Numbered from the stretch's first letter, positions 34,721-43,158 are shown. The stretch is 64,000 bases of DNA from G963664585 sp963664585 (GCA_963664585.2 CAXXEO010000015.1:1-64000); one strand, 5' to 3'. The notes: generated by a model not told the origin, from the letters alone. A program made the numbers and translations.

Positions 34721-36088
34721 TTATTTCACCTCCAAAATATGAGAAGTCAGTTTCACGGCATCTCGCGGAACCAAGGTCGGCCACAGCCCGATTACCTCCT
34801 GGACACTTGCGCGGCCGCCGAAAAAGCTTGCTCCGGGAGGGCCATTGAGCTGAAGCGGCGATATTTCAGGTATCAACTTGGCTGCTTCCGTTTTTTCATT
34901 CGCGCGAATCGCGATCCGAAGTACAACTTCATTCATATTTTTAATGAATTCGGGATTCATATTGGCAACTCCTAAATGCAAAGAGTTAAGCCCTACATAG
35001 CTAATATGGATATCCTCTGCCTGTAAACCTTTTCGTTTCATTTTCTTCATGAGGATTTCCGCTGCAACCTGTGCCTTTTCATAAGCATCCGGCCATGCGA
35101 AGCTCAAATAAGTGACTACTTTAAAGCCCGCATGGTAACCAATGCAAAGCTTTAGCAGATCGGGTCTTTGTTTGCCTTTGATGTTGCCGATCCGAACACG
35201 GTTGTTTCCAACTTGCGTAATCGTGGCATTGCTGATATCCACATTAACATCCGGGGTCAAATAGTTCGCCGGATCATGTACTTCATAAAGAAATTGCTCT
35301 TTGACGGACTGCTCGCAAATAATACCGCCGCAGCCAGGGGCTTTGGTAATTTTAAAATCGTCATCCGTCATTTCAGCAATTGGAAAGCCTAACTGGTCCA
35401 TATCAGGAACGCCTCTCCAGTCATACTGGTAGTTACCGCCGGCTCCCTGTCCTCCGCATTCTAGCAGGTGACCGGCCATAATACCGCGCGCCAGATTGTC
35501 CCAGTCGTCTTTTTTCCATCCGAGCTCATGCATAAGAGGAGAAAGGAAAAGCGCAGAATCCGTAGAGCGGCCTGTTACCACTGTATTGGCACCCTGTTCC
35601 AGGCACTCCACGATGGGTTCATGACCATGGTAGACATTGACATTCAAAATTTTATCCTTAATATCATTGAAGTCGCCGATATCATCGATATTATCAAATT
35701 TTATACCCTGCGCCATCAGAGAAGGAAGCTGCTCCTTCATATCGTCGCCCAGTACATAACCGATTTTGTATCCGTGCAGTCCCTTTTCCGCCGCAACCTT
35801 TTGAAGCTCCCCGACGCAGCCGGTAATGTTCATACCGCCGGCATTCGTGATAATACCGATATTTTTATCATAGCTCTCTTTTGCAATCTCGTTCATCAAC
35901 GTGATAAAATCCCTTGCATAACCAGCTTGCGGGTTTTTTAGCTTCTGCCGTTCCATAATGGACAGTGTCAGTTCTGCCAGATAATCACATGCCATATAGT
36001 TTAGATTTGCGTGACGAATCATATGTATTGCTGCGTCATTGCTGTCACCCCAAAATCCCTGGCCCCCGCCAATAGCGATCTTCTTCAT
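34721..36088 (-). CDS. AtuA family protein (DUF1446, acyclic terpene utilisation-like)
   Basis: 455 residues from the ATG at 36088 with GAGAGG 6 nt upstream; a longer frame upstream has no ribosome site. IGGGQGFWGDSNDAA at the N-terminus, CDYLAELTLSIM, TNAGGMN, VVTGRSTDSALFLSP, LLECGGQGAGGNY and the C-terminal NGPPGASFFGGR are conserved in AtuA/DUF1446. The name comes from Pseudomonas citronellol degradation, but the bacterial family is broad and its chemistry unproved. First gene of the AtuA, AtuA-C, CoA-transferase, thiolase operon, divergent from a LacI-type regulator. Confidence 0.88.
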   Translation of the reverse strand: MKKIAIGGGQGFWGDSNDAAIHMIRHANLNYMACDYLAELTLSIMERQKLKNPQAGYARDFITLMNEIAKESYDKNIGIITNAGGMNITGCVGELQKVAAEKGLHGYKIGYVLGDDMKEQLPSLMAQGIKFDNIDDIGDFNDIKDKILNVNVYHGHEPIVECLEQGANTVVTGRSTDSALFLSPLMHELGWKKDDWDNLARGIMAGHLLECGGQGAGGNYQYDWRGVPDMDQLGFPIAEMTDDDFKITKAPGCGGIICEQSVKEQFLYEVHDPANYLTPDVNVDISNATITQVGNNRVRIGNIKGKQRPDLLKLCIGYHAGFKVVTYLSFAWPDAYEKAQVAAEILMKKMKRKGLQAEDIHISYVGLNSLHLGVANMNPEFIKNMNEVVLRIAIRANEKTEAAKLIPEISPLQLNGPPGASFFGGRASVQEVIGLWPTLVPRDAVKLTSHILEVK

Positions 36089-36210
36089 AATTTTGCCTCT
36101 CATTCTTAAATCCGTTTGTTTTCTCAAACTTAATCCTGTTTCAATGGCGCTCAATTTAACTCTGTTTAGACTGCCAGAAGGAAGAAAACAGGTTCTGGAT
36201 GACTGCCTGA

Positions 36211-36300
36211 CTAGTACATTGCAAAATCTTAAACTTGTATATTCCCCCGCCTTCGGCGGGGGAATATACAAGAACACTTAACCCATTGCCATAAGTGTAT
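36211..36300 (+). repeat. MITE-B copy (forward orientation)
   Basis: CTAGTACATTGCAAAATCTTAA, the hairpin GTATATTCCCCCGCC-TTC-GGCGGGGGAATATAC (15-bp stem), then CTTAACCCATTGCCATAAG. The right end is degraded and no CTAG is found there. It lies in the 492-bp region between the AtuA operon and the LacI-type gene. Confidence 0.85.
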
Positions 36301-36334
36301 CATATTTCGTGTTAATGTTAGTACAACGAAACAC

Positions 36335-36346
36335 TACAACGTTGTA
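36335..36346. promoter_or_regulatory. Probable LacI-type operator between divergent genes
   Basis: TACAACGTTGTA is a perfect 12-bp palindrome with the central CG usual for LacI-family operators. A half-site GTACAACG stands 14 bp upstream (36321-36328). It lies 247 bp from the AtuA start and 235 bp from the regulator start, and probably controls one or both. Confidence 0.65.
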
Positions 36347-36580
36347 CTTAAAATATACAGGAAACAATAATGCTTGTCAATTCAAATTGTTGCACTTTTT
36401 TTAAAGACGTTTATAATAATATTCATCATACTATTTTAATCTGCCCCGCCTGTTGTGACAGAATTAAATTTTCCCACTTATTTGTTTATTTCGGTTTCTT
36501 TCTTCCTCCGCAGCTTAACTGCTATTTGGGGATCGTATAATATTTCGCTATTAAACCTAATTACATAAGGAGGTTTTGCA

Positions 36581-37597
36581 TTGCTTACACTAAAAGAATT
36601 AGCGGCTCATGTCGGTGTTTCTCCCAGCACAGTTTCTGTGGTTTTAAGAGGAGAATCAAAGGAAAGAAAAATTTCCAAGAAAACACAGGATAAAATATGG
36701 AACGCTGTGCAAGAATTAGGATATCAGCCGAATATTGCTGCTCGCAGATTGCGAAACCAGTCTGAAGAGCAAAGCCTTACGATTGCCCTATTTTGGGTTA
36801 ATGATTTTCGTGCTTCTATGCTGGCACGCTTCCTGCGCGCGCTGCAAACTGCGGTTCTGCAGAGTTTCCAAAAATGTGAAATTATAATTTGCCCTTATAG
36901 AAATGACCAGCTTTCTACAGAGTCACTTTTGAAAGGGTTGAATCTGTTTAACGCCGCGATTGTTTGTAACGCATCTCAAGCGGACATGGCGTTTCTAGAA
37001 AATACGGACTTTTACATCCCAATCGTGCTTTATAACCGACATTCCCAAAAATTTTGCACAGTCAATGTGGATGATACTCAAATGGGAATGCTCCCTGCGA
37101 AAGTATTCTCATCCAGAGGACATCGAAAAATGGCTGTGCTCACTTCATGGTCTGCTTTTATGGGGATGGATATTCGTACAAAAAGTTTTTTAGAGACGGG
37201 GACTGAAAATCTCATGGAAACCATTGCGATCATTGAGCAAGAGAATTCCATGGCCGGTGGGTTTAAAGGAGCGCAGGAGTTATGCGCTTTGCCTGACCGC
37301 CCGGACTGTATATTCTGCGCTTCTGACGCCATGGCTCTTGGCGCACTTCGGGCCTTTCATAATGCCAATATCCGCGTCCCAGAAGACATTGAAATCATCA
37401 GCGTGGGCAACGGCGACCAAGAGCAGGAAGAATATTCTTTTCCTGCTCTTTCTGTGGTGCGTCTTCCTATGGAAGAAATGGCCGTGTCTTGTTTTGATCT
37501 TCTGCTGGATCTGGTAAACAACCAAATTAAGCCTCCACATTCAGTTGAACTTCCCATTGTTTATATCCCGCGCGAAAGCTGCGGAGAATTGCTTTAA
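36581..37597 (+). CDS. LacI-family transcriptional regulator
   Basis: 338 residues from a TTG at 36581 with AAGGAGG 7 nt upstream. The helix-turn-helix LTLKELAAHVGVSPSTVSVVLRG is at the very N-terminus, the hinge QPNIAARRLRN follows, and the rest is a periplasmic-binding-like sensor domain (LNLFNAAIVCN, DRPDCIFCASDAMALGALRAF). It is divergent from the AtuA/CoA-transferase/thiolase operon and a LacI-type palindrome lies between them, so it is the likely local repressor. The ligand may be an intermediate of that route rather than a sugar. Confidence 0.93.
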   Translation: MLTLKELAAHVGVSPSTVSVVLRGESKERKISKKTQDKIWNAVQELGYQPNIAARRLRNQSEEQSLTIALFWVNDFRASMLARFLRALQTAVLQSFQKCEIIICPYRNDQLSTESLLKGLNLFNAAIVCNASQADMAFLENTDFYIPIVLYNRHSQKFCTVNVDDTQMGMLPAKVFSSRGHRKMAVLTSWSAFMGMDIRTKSFLETGTENLMETIAIIEQENSMAGGFKGAQELCALPDRPDCIFCASDAMALGALRAFHNANIRVPEDIEIISVGNGDQEQEEYSFPALSVVRLPMEEMAVSCFDLLLDLVNNQIKPPHSVELPIVYIPRESCGELL

Positions 37598-37730
37598 TTT
37601 AATAGAAATTGGCGTCCACTTCTCAACCCGTCAACATAAAAGTCAGATGCCGAAGATTCAGTTTCAAAGTGTGAAAAGCAGTTCTTTATGGGTCTTTCTT
37701 GATTGTATTTAAGCCTTTTTGGGGCATCAG

Positions 37731-37762
37731 AAAAGCGTCTTGGATAAGACGCTTTTTGTTTT
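37731..37762 (+). terminator. Terminator of the LacI-type gene
   Basis: AAAAGCGTCTT and AAGACGCTTTTT with a 4-nt loop, followed by GTTTT. Confidence 0.85.
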
Positions 37763-37776
37763 ACTTCTTTATGAGT

Positions 37777-37882
37777 TATAGTTGATTAACTTGAAAACAA
37801 GCTTGTGATTTCTTCCCCAGCCTTCGGCGGGGGAAGAAAATGACGTTTTATATATAGCCAGTTTTTAAGTTAATTGGCTATA
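37777..37882 (-). repeat. MITE-A copy 8 (reverse orientation)
   Basis: 106 bp. The hairpin loop reads TTC on the plus strand although the arms are in reverse orientation. One stem base is changed (CCCCAGCC). Its end abuts the stop codon of the minus-strand DUF3298-like gene. Confidence 0.95.
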
Positions 37883-38569
37883 TTAGCAGCTGCACCGAGG
37901 TTCAATCACAGTTTTCGAAGAATATGGAAATGTAAACTCGACAATCCCGCTGGAATAAGGTGCAATATCATATTGTTGGAAATAGACAATCATCCCTTCT
38001 GGCGTAAGGTAAAATTGTTTTGGGTTAAATGTATTAGCTACATTCTTTTGGTAGTCCTCGAAATAGATATTACTTCCTCCTTCAATTTGTGAAGCAATTT
38101 GCTTAATAATTGATGTCATCATGTATTCTTTATAATTTACACATGGCAGAAACATTTGCTTGAGCAGCATACATAGGCCAGTTTGCAAATTCCATGTGTC
38201 TGAGCATCTTGTTGTGTTGCCATGCGCTCCGCCCGTATACTCATACCGGTCAGAATACAAGCTGACTGCGCAGTTTTGATGATACGTTATTTCAAATGTT
38301 AAAACTGCCTCAAAGGTCCTGATTGGAAACCCATTTGCCACCGAATCTTGATACAATTGGACAGACATTTCAAATAACTTCCGCCTACAATATTTTTGAT
38401 ATTCCAGCGCCCTTGTTTTATAAAAATAATTCATCTTGTTAACTGCATTGCAAAATTTTAAAGACCTAAACTGAGGGTACTCAATTTTATAGCTTAGCAA
38501 CAATTCTTGTTTAAAATACATCTCCTCTTGTATTGTCATTCTAATAAACTGCAGATTATTAATTATCAT
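37883..38569 (-). CDS. DUF3298/RsiV-like protein
   Basis: 228 residues, start after GGGGGAAG. Features of the DUF3298/DUF4163 pair: CAVSLYSDRYEYTGGAHGNT, TWNLQTGLCMLLKQMF, and FYLTPEGMIVYFQQYDIAPYSSGIVEFTFPY. In Bacillus RsiV this module is the extracellular lysozyme receptor of an anti-sigma factor. Here there is no signal peptide, membrane anchor or sigma gene, so it is a free version, possibly cytoplasmic, of unknown role. The very cysteine-rich end PRCSC is unusual. The stop codon directly adjoins MITE-A copy 8. Confidence 0.8.
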   Translation of the reverse strand: MIINNLQFIRMTIQEEMYFKQELLLSYKIEYPQFRSLKFCNAVNKMNYFYKTRALEYQKYCRRKLFEMSVQLYQDSVANGFPIRTFEAVLTFEITYHQNCAVSLYSDRYEYTGGAHGNTTRCSDTWNLQTGLCMLLKQMFLPCVNYKEYMMTSIIKQIASQIEGGSNIYFEDYQKNVANTFNPKQFYLTPEGMIVYFQQYDIAPYSSGIVEFTFPYSSKTVIEPRCSC

Positions 38570-38812
38570 AATTCAGCTTCCCCCTTAATGCAGCATATGC
38601 AGCATGGAAGAAGTCCGCCTGTAATTCCACATCATTTAGATCGCCAGACAAGCATTGTTTTTAGAAAAGGCATTCTTATTATGTAATATTTATCTCGAAT
38701 CACGAATATAAACGAATCTCAATCGCACAGATGCCAATGGTAATATTTATATATTTGCGATTCATTAAATACTGGAACAAGAATTGCAAACCCTACCACT
38801 GAGGTGAAATAG

Positions 38813-39253
38813 ATGAAAAGGCAAAAGAAATATATTACAGTATACTGTATTGGCTCATTAGGATATAGCGCTATTGAAGTGTTATGGCGGGGATATACAC
38901 ATTGGACTATGGGAATTGTCGGCGGTATTAGTTTTATACTGCTGCATTTTATAAATTGCAACTTAGAAAGACATAGTCACTTAATTAAATGTATGATCGG
39001 CTCGTTAACAATCACGTCAATTGAGTTCGCAAGCGGGTGTATATTTAATTTTGCTTTACACATGAATGTATGGGATTATTCCAATCAACCGGGGAATATA
39101 CTGGGACAAATTTGCCCCTTATACTGCCTTTATTGGTTTCTATTGTGTATTCCGACCATGGCATTTAGCAGTCTTATTCAAAAGCAAATTTTCGCTGTTT
39201 CTGCTTCTTGCTTTCCCTCGACAAATAAACCGGGATTTTCAAACCACTCATAG
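38813..39253 (+). CDS. Putative ABC transporter permease (CmpB-like membrane protein)
   Basis: 146 residues with four hydrophobic segments. SIEFASGCIFNFALHMNVWDYSNQPGNILG and the following ICPLYCLYWFLLC are characteristic of the CmpB-type putative permease family of Firmicutes (PF06541). The start is preceded by GAGGTG. It is a single gene without an ATPase nearby; function unknown. Confidence 0.8.
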   Translation: MKRQKKYITVYCIGSLGYSAIEVLWRGYTHWTMGIVGGISFILLHFINCNLERHSHLIKCMIGSLTITSIEFASGCIFNFALHMNVWDYSNQPGNILGQICPLYCLYWFLLCIPTMAFSSLIQKQIFAVSASCFPSTNKPGFSNHS

Positions 39254-39310
39254 GTATCCAATCGCTGGATTTAGCCATGATCACTCATCCATCATATCTT
39301 CACTTTATAG

Positions 39311-39366
39311 ATTACGCCAATCCCCCTGTCGTAGTAATTATTCTACAACAGAGGAATTGGCGTAAT
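39311..39366. terminator. Long hairpin after the CmpB-like gene
   Basis: ATTACGCCAAT...CTGTCGTAG and CTACAACAG...ATTGGCGTAAT form a stem of about 24 bp with two mismatches. It separates convergent genes and probably acts on both. Confidence 0.7.
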
Positions 39367-39424
39367 GTACGTTTTACTGGTACAGTTCACTATTTTATTG
39401 CGGGTTTATCCGCGAATTGAGCCG

Positions 39425-39634
39425 TCATTCATATTCGATTTTAAATCCGGTGTTTTCAATACAATCCTTTATTTGCTCTTCATTCGCGGGCTCGTTATAT
39501 TCAACCTTTATTGTGCCTGTAGTCAGGTTGACGCCAATTTCCTGAACCCCCTCTATTTTATCCAGCGCATTTTTTATCTGGGTTTTGCATTGCTTATTCT
39601 GAATCCCTGAAACACTACAAAGTAACGTGTTCAT
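39425..39634 (-). CDS. Heavy-metal-associated domain protein without the CxxC motif
   Basis: 69 residues with the beta-alpha-beta-beta-alpha-beta layout of HMA chaperones (VSGIQNKQCKTQIKNALDKI, GVQEIGVNLTTGTIKVEY, IKDCIENTGFKIE). The metal loop that is normally GMxCxxC reads GIQNKQC, so only the second cysteine remains. Copper-chaperone function is therefore doubtful; single-cysteine HMA relatives are known but poorly studied. A tiny basic protein gene lies just upstream in the same direction. Confidence 0.75.
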   Translation of the reverse strand: MNTLLCSVSGIQNKQCKTQIKNALDKIEGVQEIGVNLTTGTIKVEYNEPANEEQIKDCIENTGFKIEYE

Positions 39635-39649
39635 TTTAATCCATCCTTT

Positions 39650-39808
39650 TTAAATTTTATCGGTCATCATTTTTTCATGTTTGCCATCATGCACACCAAT
39701 TTTATGTCCGTCAATAATCCCTGCATCTGCATTTTCTTTTGGCTTCATTTTTCTTAATTCCGGATTGCTTTTTGGTCTGTCTTTCATTTTGTTTTTATTA
39801 TTATCCAT
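39650..39808 (-). CDS. Small hydrophilic protein, 52 residues
   Basis: ATG at 39808 with AAGGGAAAAGGA upstream, ending at a TAA at 39652. The product is very polar: MDNNKNKMKDRPKSNPELRK at the start, then GIIDGHKIGVHDGKHEKMM with three histidines. No domain recognised. It lies 15 bp upstream of the HMA-like gene, so they are probably one operon. The histidine-rich end could bind metal, in keeping with its neighbour; this is inference. Confidence 0.6.
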   Translation of the reverse strand: MDNNKNKMKDRPKSNPELRKMKPKENADAGIIDGHKIGVHDGKHEKMMTDKI

Positions 39809-39847
39809 CTAATCCTTTTCCCTTCATTCAAGTAATGGCACTGTCTT

Positions 39848-40023
39848 CTAGTGCTTTTAAAATCTAAATCTTTTATGGCAATGGGTTAAATATAAAAGTT
39901 GAAAATGTTGCATTGTATAGCCAATTAACTTAAAAACTGGCTATATATAACGTCATTTTCTTCCCCCGCTTTCGGCGGGGGAAGAAATCACAAGCTTGTT
40001 TTCAAGTTAATCAACTATACTAG
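39848..40023 (-). repeat. MITE-B copy lacking its hairpin, interrupted by MITE-A
   Basis: CTAGTGCTTTTAAAATCTAAATC, then GGCAATGGGTTAAAT, directly AAAAGTTGAAAATGTTGCATTGTA; the GC hairpin is missing. The right end ATTGTACTAG is split by MITE-A copy 9. CTAG is present on both outer sides (39848 and 40020), suggesting a 4-bp CTAG duplication. Confidence 0.85.
39916..40019 (+). repeat. MITE-A copy 9 (forward orientation), nested in MITE-B
   Basis: 104 bp including flanking TA on both sides. Removing the element and one TA restores TTGTACTAGTA, the intact end seen in the MITE-B copy at 21977-21982. This shows directly that MITE-A inserts at TA and duplicates it. Confidence 0.96.
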
Positions 40024-40241
40024 TATTAATTCAATAAAATGATTTATTCAATTAGACCGATGATTCGCGCAGAAGATGAAACATCATAAACATTTTCTCA
40101 TAGCTTTTTTAGTTATTTCAACCGTTATTAGGTGCGAATTTTGTCATTTTGTGTTACACTGATTCTGTAAGAAAAAATATTTGAAGAGCTATACTATATC
40201 GCATTAAAAAAATATTTAAAAATGTATTTAGCGTTTGGAAA

Positions 40242-40436
40242 TTGGAGGTGCCAAATGTAATCTCAGAAATAATCAGAAAAACCATGTCATCTATGGATCA
40301 ACAACCGGTGAGCAATGCAGTCTTACAGTTTAATTACTTTTTAACCCATGTGAATGGGTATTGGTTTCAAAGTATAATTATTTTTTCAACTATATTAATA
40401 ATAAAGGGGATAATAAAATGGGTGATAAAAGTATAA
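40242..40436 (+). CDS. Possible small membrane protein
   Basis: 64 codons from a TTG (or a GTG at 40248), preceded by TTGGAAAT. Residues 40-62 form one membrane helix (WFQSIIIFSTILIIKGIIKW). The frame overlaps the start of the lysine-rich gene at 40418. The ribosome site is ambiguous: GGAGG at 40244 points instead to an ATG followed at once by TAA (40255-40260). The gene may not be real. Confidence 0.3.
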   Translation: MEVPNVISEIIRKTMSSMDQQPVSNAVLQFNYFLTHVNGYWFQSIIIFSTILIIKGIIKWVIKV

Positions 40437-40555
40437 AAAATAATCAGGTTAAGAAAAAGAAGAAAGCAGATATCAGTACTTCATCTTCCCCGGCATCATT
40501 CAAGCCGGTTGTAACACAGCCTGAATTAATCAAAAAGAAGAAAAAACCTCTCTAG
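40418..40555 (+). CDS. Lysine-rich small protein, 45 residues
   Basis: ATG at 40418 with AAAGGGG 8 nt upstream. MGDKSIKNNQVKKKKKAD at the start and PELIKKKKKPL at the end give two lysine clusters around a Ser/Pro-rich middle. Similar MGDKS-type lysine-rich small proteins occur in many Firmicutes, without known function. Such a charge pattern suits nucleic acid or membrane surface binding. The TAG stop is part of the CTAG at the left end of a MITE-B copy. Confidence 0.7.
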   Translation: MGDKSIKNNQVKKKKKADISTSSSPASFKPVVTQPELIKKKKKPL

Positions 40556-40644
40556 TACAATGCAACATCTTAAATTTTCCCCCGCCTTCGGCGGGGGAAA
40601 ATACAAAAACATTTAACCCATTGTCATAAAATACAAAGCCCTAG
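40552..40644 (+). repeat. MITE-B copy (forward orientation)
   Basis: CTAGTACAATGCAACATCTTAAA, core TTTTCCCCCGCC-TTC-GGCGGGGGAAAA, then CATTTAACCCATTGTCATAA and GCCCTAG. CTAG stands at both ends. The copy follows directly on a gene stop. Confidence 0.9.
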
Positions 40645-40678
40645 TATTGATAAATAATCAAGATGAAATGAGAGCAGA

Positions 40679-41545
40679 ATGATAAGGCGCAAAAACTATG
40701 CGATGACACATGGCGGAAAATTTCATGCGGATGATGTGTTTTCAGCTGCACTTTTAAAAATAATAGAACCGAGTACCGAAATTGTGCGTACTTTTGAAGT
40801 ACCTGAAAATTTTGATGGAATCATTTTTGATATCGGACTTGGAAGATTTGATCACCATCAAGAAGATGCAGAGATGCGGGCAAACGGTGTGCCCTATGCG
40901 GCATTCGGCTTATTATGGCGCGAGTTTGGAGAAAGCATCTTTGGAGCCGACTGTCCAAAAGAACAAGCAGCACGTTTTGATGAAGCTTTTATCCAGCCGC
41001 TGGATGAAAATGACAACACAGGTTGCCATAGCGATCTGGCGGGTGTAATTGGTGCATTCAACCCCACTTGGGATTCGGACGAGTCTTCTGACCGGTGTTT
41101 TGAAAGAGCTGTCGACTTTGCAACTGTCATTCTGAACAAGAAAATTGATAATATCAAAAGCATTCAAAGGGCGAAAGAGCTTGTTGAAGCTGCCCTTGCC
41201 GATTCAAGGGATAACATTGTTGTTCTGCCTAGGTTTGCCCCATGGAAAATGGTTCTTGTAGAATCCGATGCAGAGTTTGTTGTTTATCCCTCTCAAAGGG
41301 GAGGGTATAATGCGCAGGTAATTCCAGCCGACTTCGATGCAAATGAACCAAAATGTAGTTTCCCCAAGGAATGGGCAGGTAAGCCGGCAGAAGAGCTAAA
41401 GAAAATCTCCGATGTGAGTTCGCTGACATTTTGTCATAAAGGTCGCTTTCTTATATCAGCAGATCGCTTAGAGGATATAATAAAAGCTTGTAAACTTGCA
41501 CGTGATAAAGCGAGTAAAGCCAGAGAGGAATACGAATCATCATGA
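40679..41545 (+). CDS. MYG1-like exonuclease family protein (UPF0160)
   Basis: 288 residues. The family motifs THGGKFHADDVFSAALL and GRFDHHQEDAEMR carry the metal-binding histidines and aspartates of a DHH-like phosphoesterase; LWREFGESIF and PLDENDNTG follow. Eukaryotic MYG1 is a 3'-5' RNA exonuclease; bacterial members are uncharacterised. The stop overlaps the start of a DEAD-box helicase gene (ATGA), so the two proteins are translationally coupled. A nuclease and RNA helicase pair suggests a joint role in RNA turnover, which is inference. The ribosome site is weak. Confidence 0.88.
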   Translation: MIRRKNYAMTHGGKFHADDVFSAALLKIIEPSTEIVRTFEVPENFDGIIFDIGLGRFDHHQEDAEMRANGVPYAAFGLLWREFGESIFGADCPKEQAARFDEAFIQPLDENDNTGCHSDLAGVIGAFNPTWDSDESSDRCFERAVDFATVILNKKIDNIKSIQRAKELVEAALADSRDNIVVLPRFAPWKMVLVESDAEFVVYPSQRGGYNAQVIPADFDANEPKCSFPKEWAGKPAEELKKISDVSSLTFCHKGRFLISADRLEDIIKACKLARDKASKAREEYESS

Positions 41546-42690
41546 ATTTCGAAGCGCTGGGGCTGGGTGAAAACATTATCAAAGGCCTTGCCATGCAGGG
41601 GATTGACGCACCTACTTCTGTACAGGAACAGTCAATTCCAAAAATAATGGAAAATCTAGATCTTGTCATCCAGTCTGAAACAGGATCAGGCAAGACACTT
41701 GCGTATCTGCTTCCCATTTATGCGAGACTAGACCCCTCTCTGCGCGTTATGCAGGTAATTGTTTTAGTACCTACACATGAACTCGCCATGCAAGTTCATC
41801 ATCAGGCAGAGCTGTTTTCGAAGAATTCCGAGATCGCGCTCAAATCGATCGTACTATTTGGCGATGTGAACATGAAGACGCAGATCGAAAGATTAAAAGA
41901 GAAGCCTCAGATCATTATTGGAACCGCAGGCAGGATTCTTGAGTTAATCAAGACGAAAAAGATTTGTGCCCATACAATAAAAACTATCGTGATCGATGAG
42001 GCCGATAAGATGCTGGATGCAAAAAATATTGAGAGTGTAAAAGCAATCATAAAGTCCACGATGCGAGATACCCAAATGGTCATGCTATCAGCAAGTATCT
42101 CTGAAAAAGCACTTAAAACGGCCAGAGAAATTGCAAAGACACCAGAATTAATAAAGACTGCGCAAACATTAAAGATTCCGGACAATATCAAACACCAGTA
42201 TATTGTCTGCGACCAAAGAGACAAGACCGAAACACTGCGTAAGCTGATTCATATCCTTAACCCTCATCGTGCAATCGCTTTTATCAATAATGCAGATGAA
42301 ATTGAAGCCGCAACTGCCAAACTGAAGTATCACAAACTGAATGCTGAGTGTATTTACGGCACAAGTGAAAAACAAAATCGCAAGAATACACTTACAGATT
42401 TTGCTAGTGGAAAGCTTCAATTTCTCATTGCTACAGATATTGCGGCACGAGGACTGCACATTGAGAACATTGAAACCATATTCAACCTGAGCATTTCAGA
42501 AGATCCTCTGGATTATCTTCATCGTTCCGGCAGAACAGGTCGCGGCGACGCACCTGGATTATCCATTTCTATTGTAACTAAACGAGAACTGCCACTCATT
42601 AAAAAATACCAAAACGTCTTTAAAATTAACATCATGCAGATACAGATGCATGAAGGGAAAATAACGGATGGCAACAAGCGCCTTTTATAG
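41542..42690 (+). CDS. DEAD-box RNA helicase
   Basis: 382 residues, the bare helicase core. Q motif PTSVQEQSIP, Walker A SETGSGKT, VLVPTHELA, GTAGRI, DEAD in VIDEADKML, SAS in place of SAT as motif III, ATDIAARGLHI and HRSGRTGRG are in order. There is no C-terminal extension, unlike CshA or DbpA. It overlaps the MYG1-like gene by 4 nt. A terminator follows at 42768. Probable function: ATP-driven RNA unwinding in turnover or ribosome assembly. Confidence 0.93.
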   Translation: MNFEALGLGENIIKGLAMQGIDAPTSVQEQSIPKIMENLDLVIQSETGSGKTLAYLLPIYARLDPSLRVMQVIVLVPTHELAMQVHHQAELFSKNSEIALKSIVLFGDVNMKTQIERLKEKPQIIIGTAGRILELIKTKKICAHTIKTIVIDEADKMLDAKNIESVKAIIKSTMRDTQMVMLSASISEKALKTAREIAKTPELIKTAQTLKIPDNIKHQYIVCDQRDKTETLRKLIHILNPHRAIAFINNADEIEAATAKLKYHKLNAECIYGTSEKQNRKNTLTDFASGKLQFLIATDIAARGLHIENIETIFNLSISEDPLDYLHRSGRTGRGDAPGLSISIVTKRELPLIKKYQNVFKINIMQIQMHEGKITDGNKRLL

Positions 42691-42767
42691 ACCTGTGACT
42701 ATTGGGTGCTTTCCCTTTCTTTGATAACCGGCATACACAAGTTTGGATTTTGCATCCTATAGCCAGT

Positions 42768-42804
42768 AAAAAGCGGCTTAACCAAAAGATTTAAGCCGCT
42801 TTTT
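42768..42804 (+). terminator. Terminator of the MYG1-helicase operon
   Basis: AAAAAGCGGCTTAA and TTTAAGCCGCTTTTT with a loop of about 8 nt and T-tract, 77 bp after the helicase stop. Confidence 0.88.
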
Positions 42805-42845
42805 ACTTTTTGTCTGGGATAGACATAAGCCTCTAAGCCAATGCT

Positions 42846-42950
42846 TAGAGTTGATTAACTTGAAAACAAGCTTGTGATTTCTTCCCCCACCTTCGGCGGG
42901 GGAAGAAAATGACGTTTTATTTATACCGGTTTTTAAGATAATTGGCTATA
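42846..42950 (-). repeat. MITE-A copy 10 (reverse orientation, diverged)
   Basis: 105 bp. The left end reads TAGAGTTGATTAACTT, the stem has one A for G (CCCCCACC), the loop is TTC, and the right end contains TATACCGG for TATAGCCAG. It is the most diverged full-length copy. The stretch 42691-43205 holds this, copy 11 and a terminator only. Confidence 0.92.
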
Positions 42951-43052
42951 ATCTACAGCTTTACTTGATTTGACTTGGATTCTTTCACAGCTCAAAGAGC
43001 CTTCGGCCGTATATCTTAACAACGAGATCTCACTATAGTATAATGATGAATA

Positions 43053-43158
43053 TATAGTTGATTAACTTGAAAACAAGCTTGTGATTTCTTCCCCCGCCGA
43101 AGGCGGGGGAAGAAAATGACGTTTTATATATAGCCAGTTTTTAAGTTAATTGGCTATA
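43053..43158 (-). repeat. MITE-A copy 11 (reverse orientation)
   Basis: 106 bp, consensus, loop GAA as expected for reverse orientation. It lies only 102 bp from copy 10, in the same orientation. Confidence 0.95.

Noticed and set aside
35468..35941. Plus-strand open frame of 157 codons opposite the AtuA gene
   Set aside because: Shadow of the AtuA frame without a plausible start.
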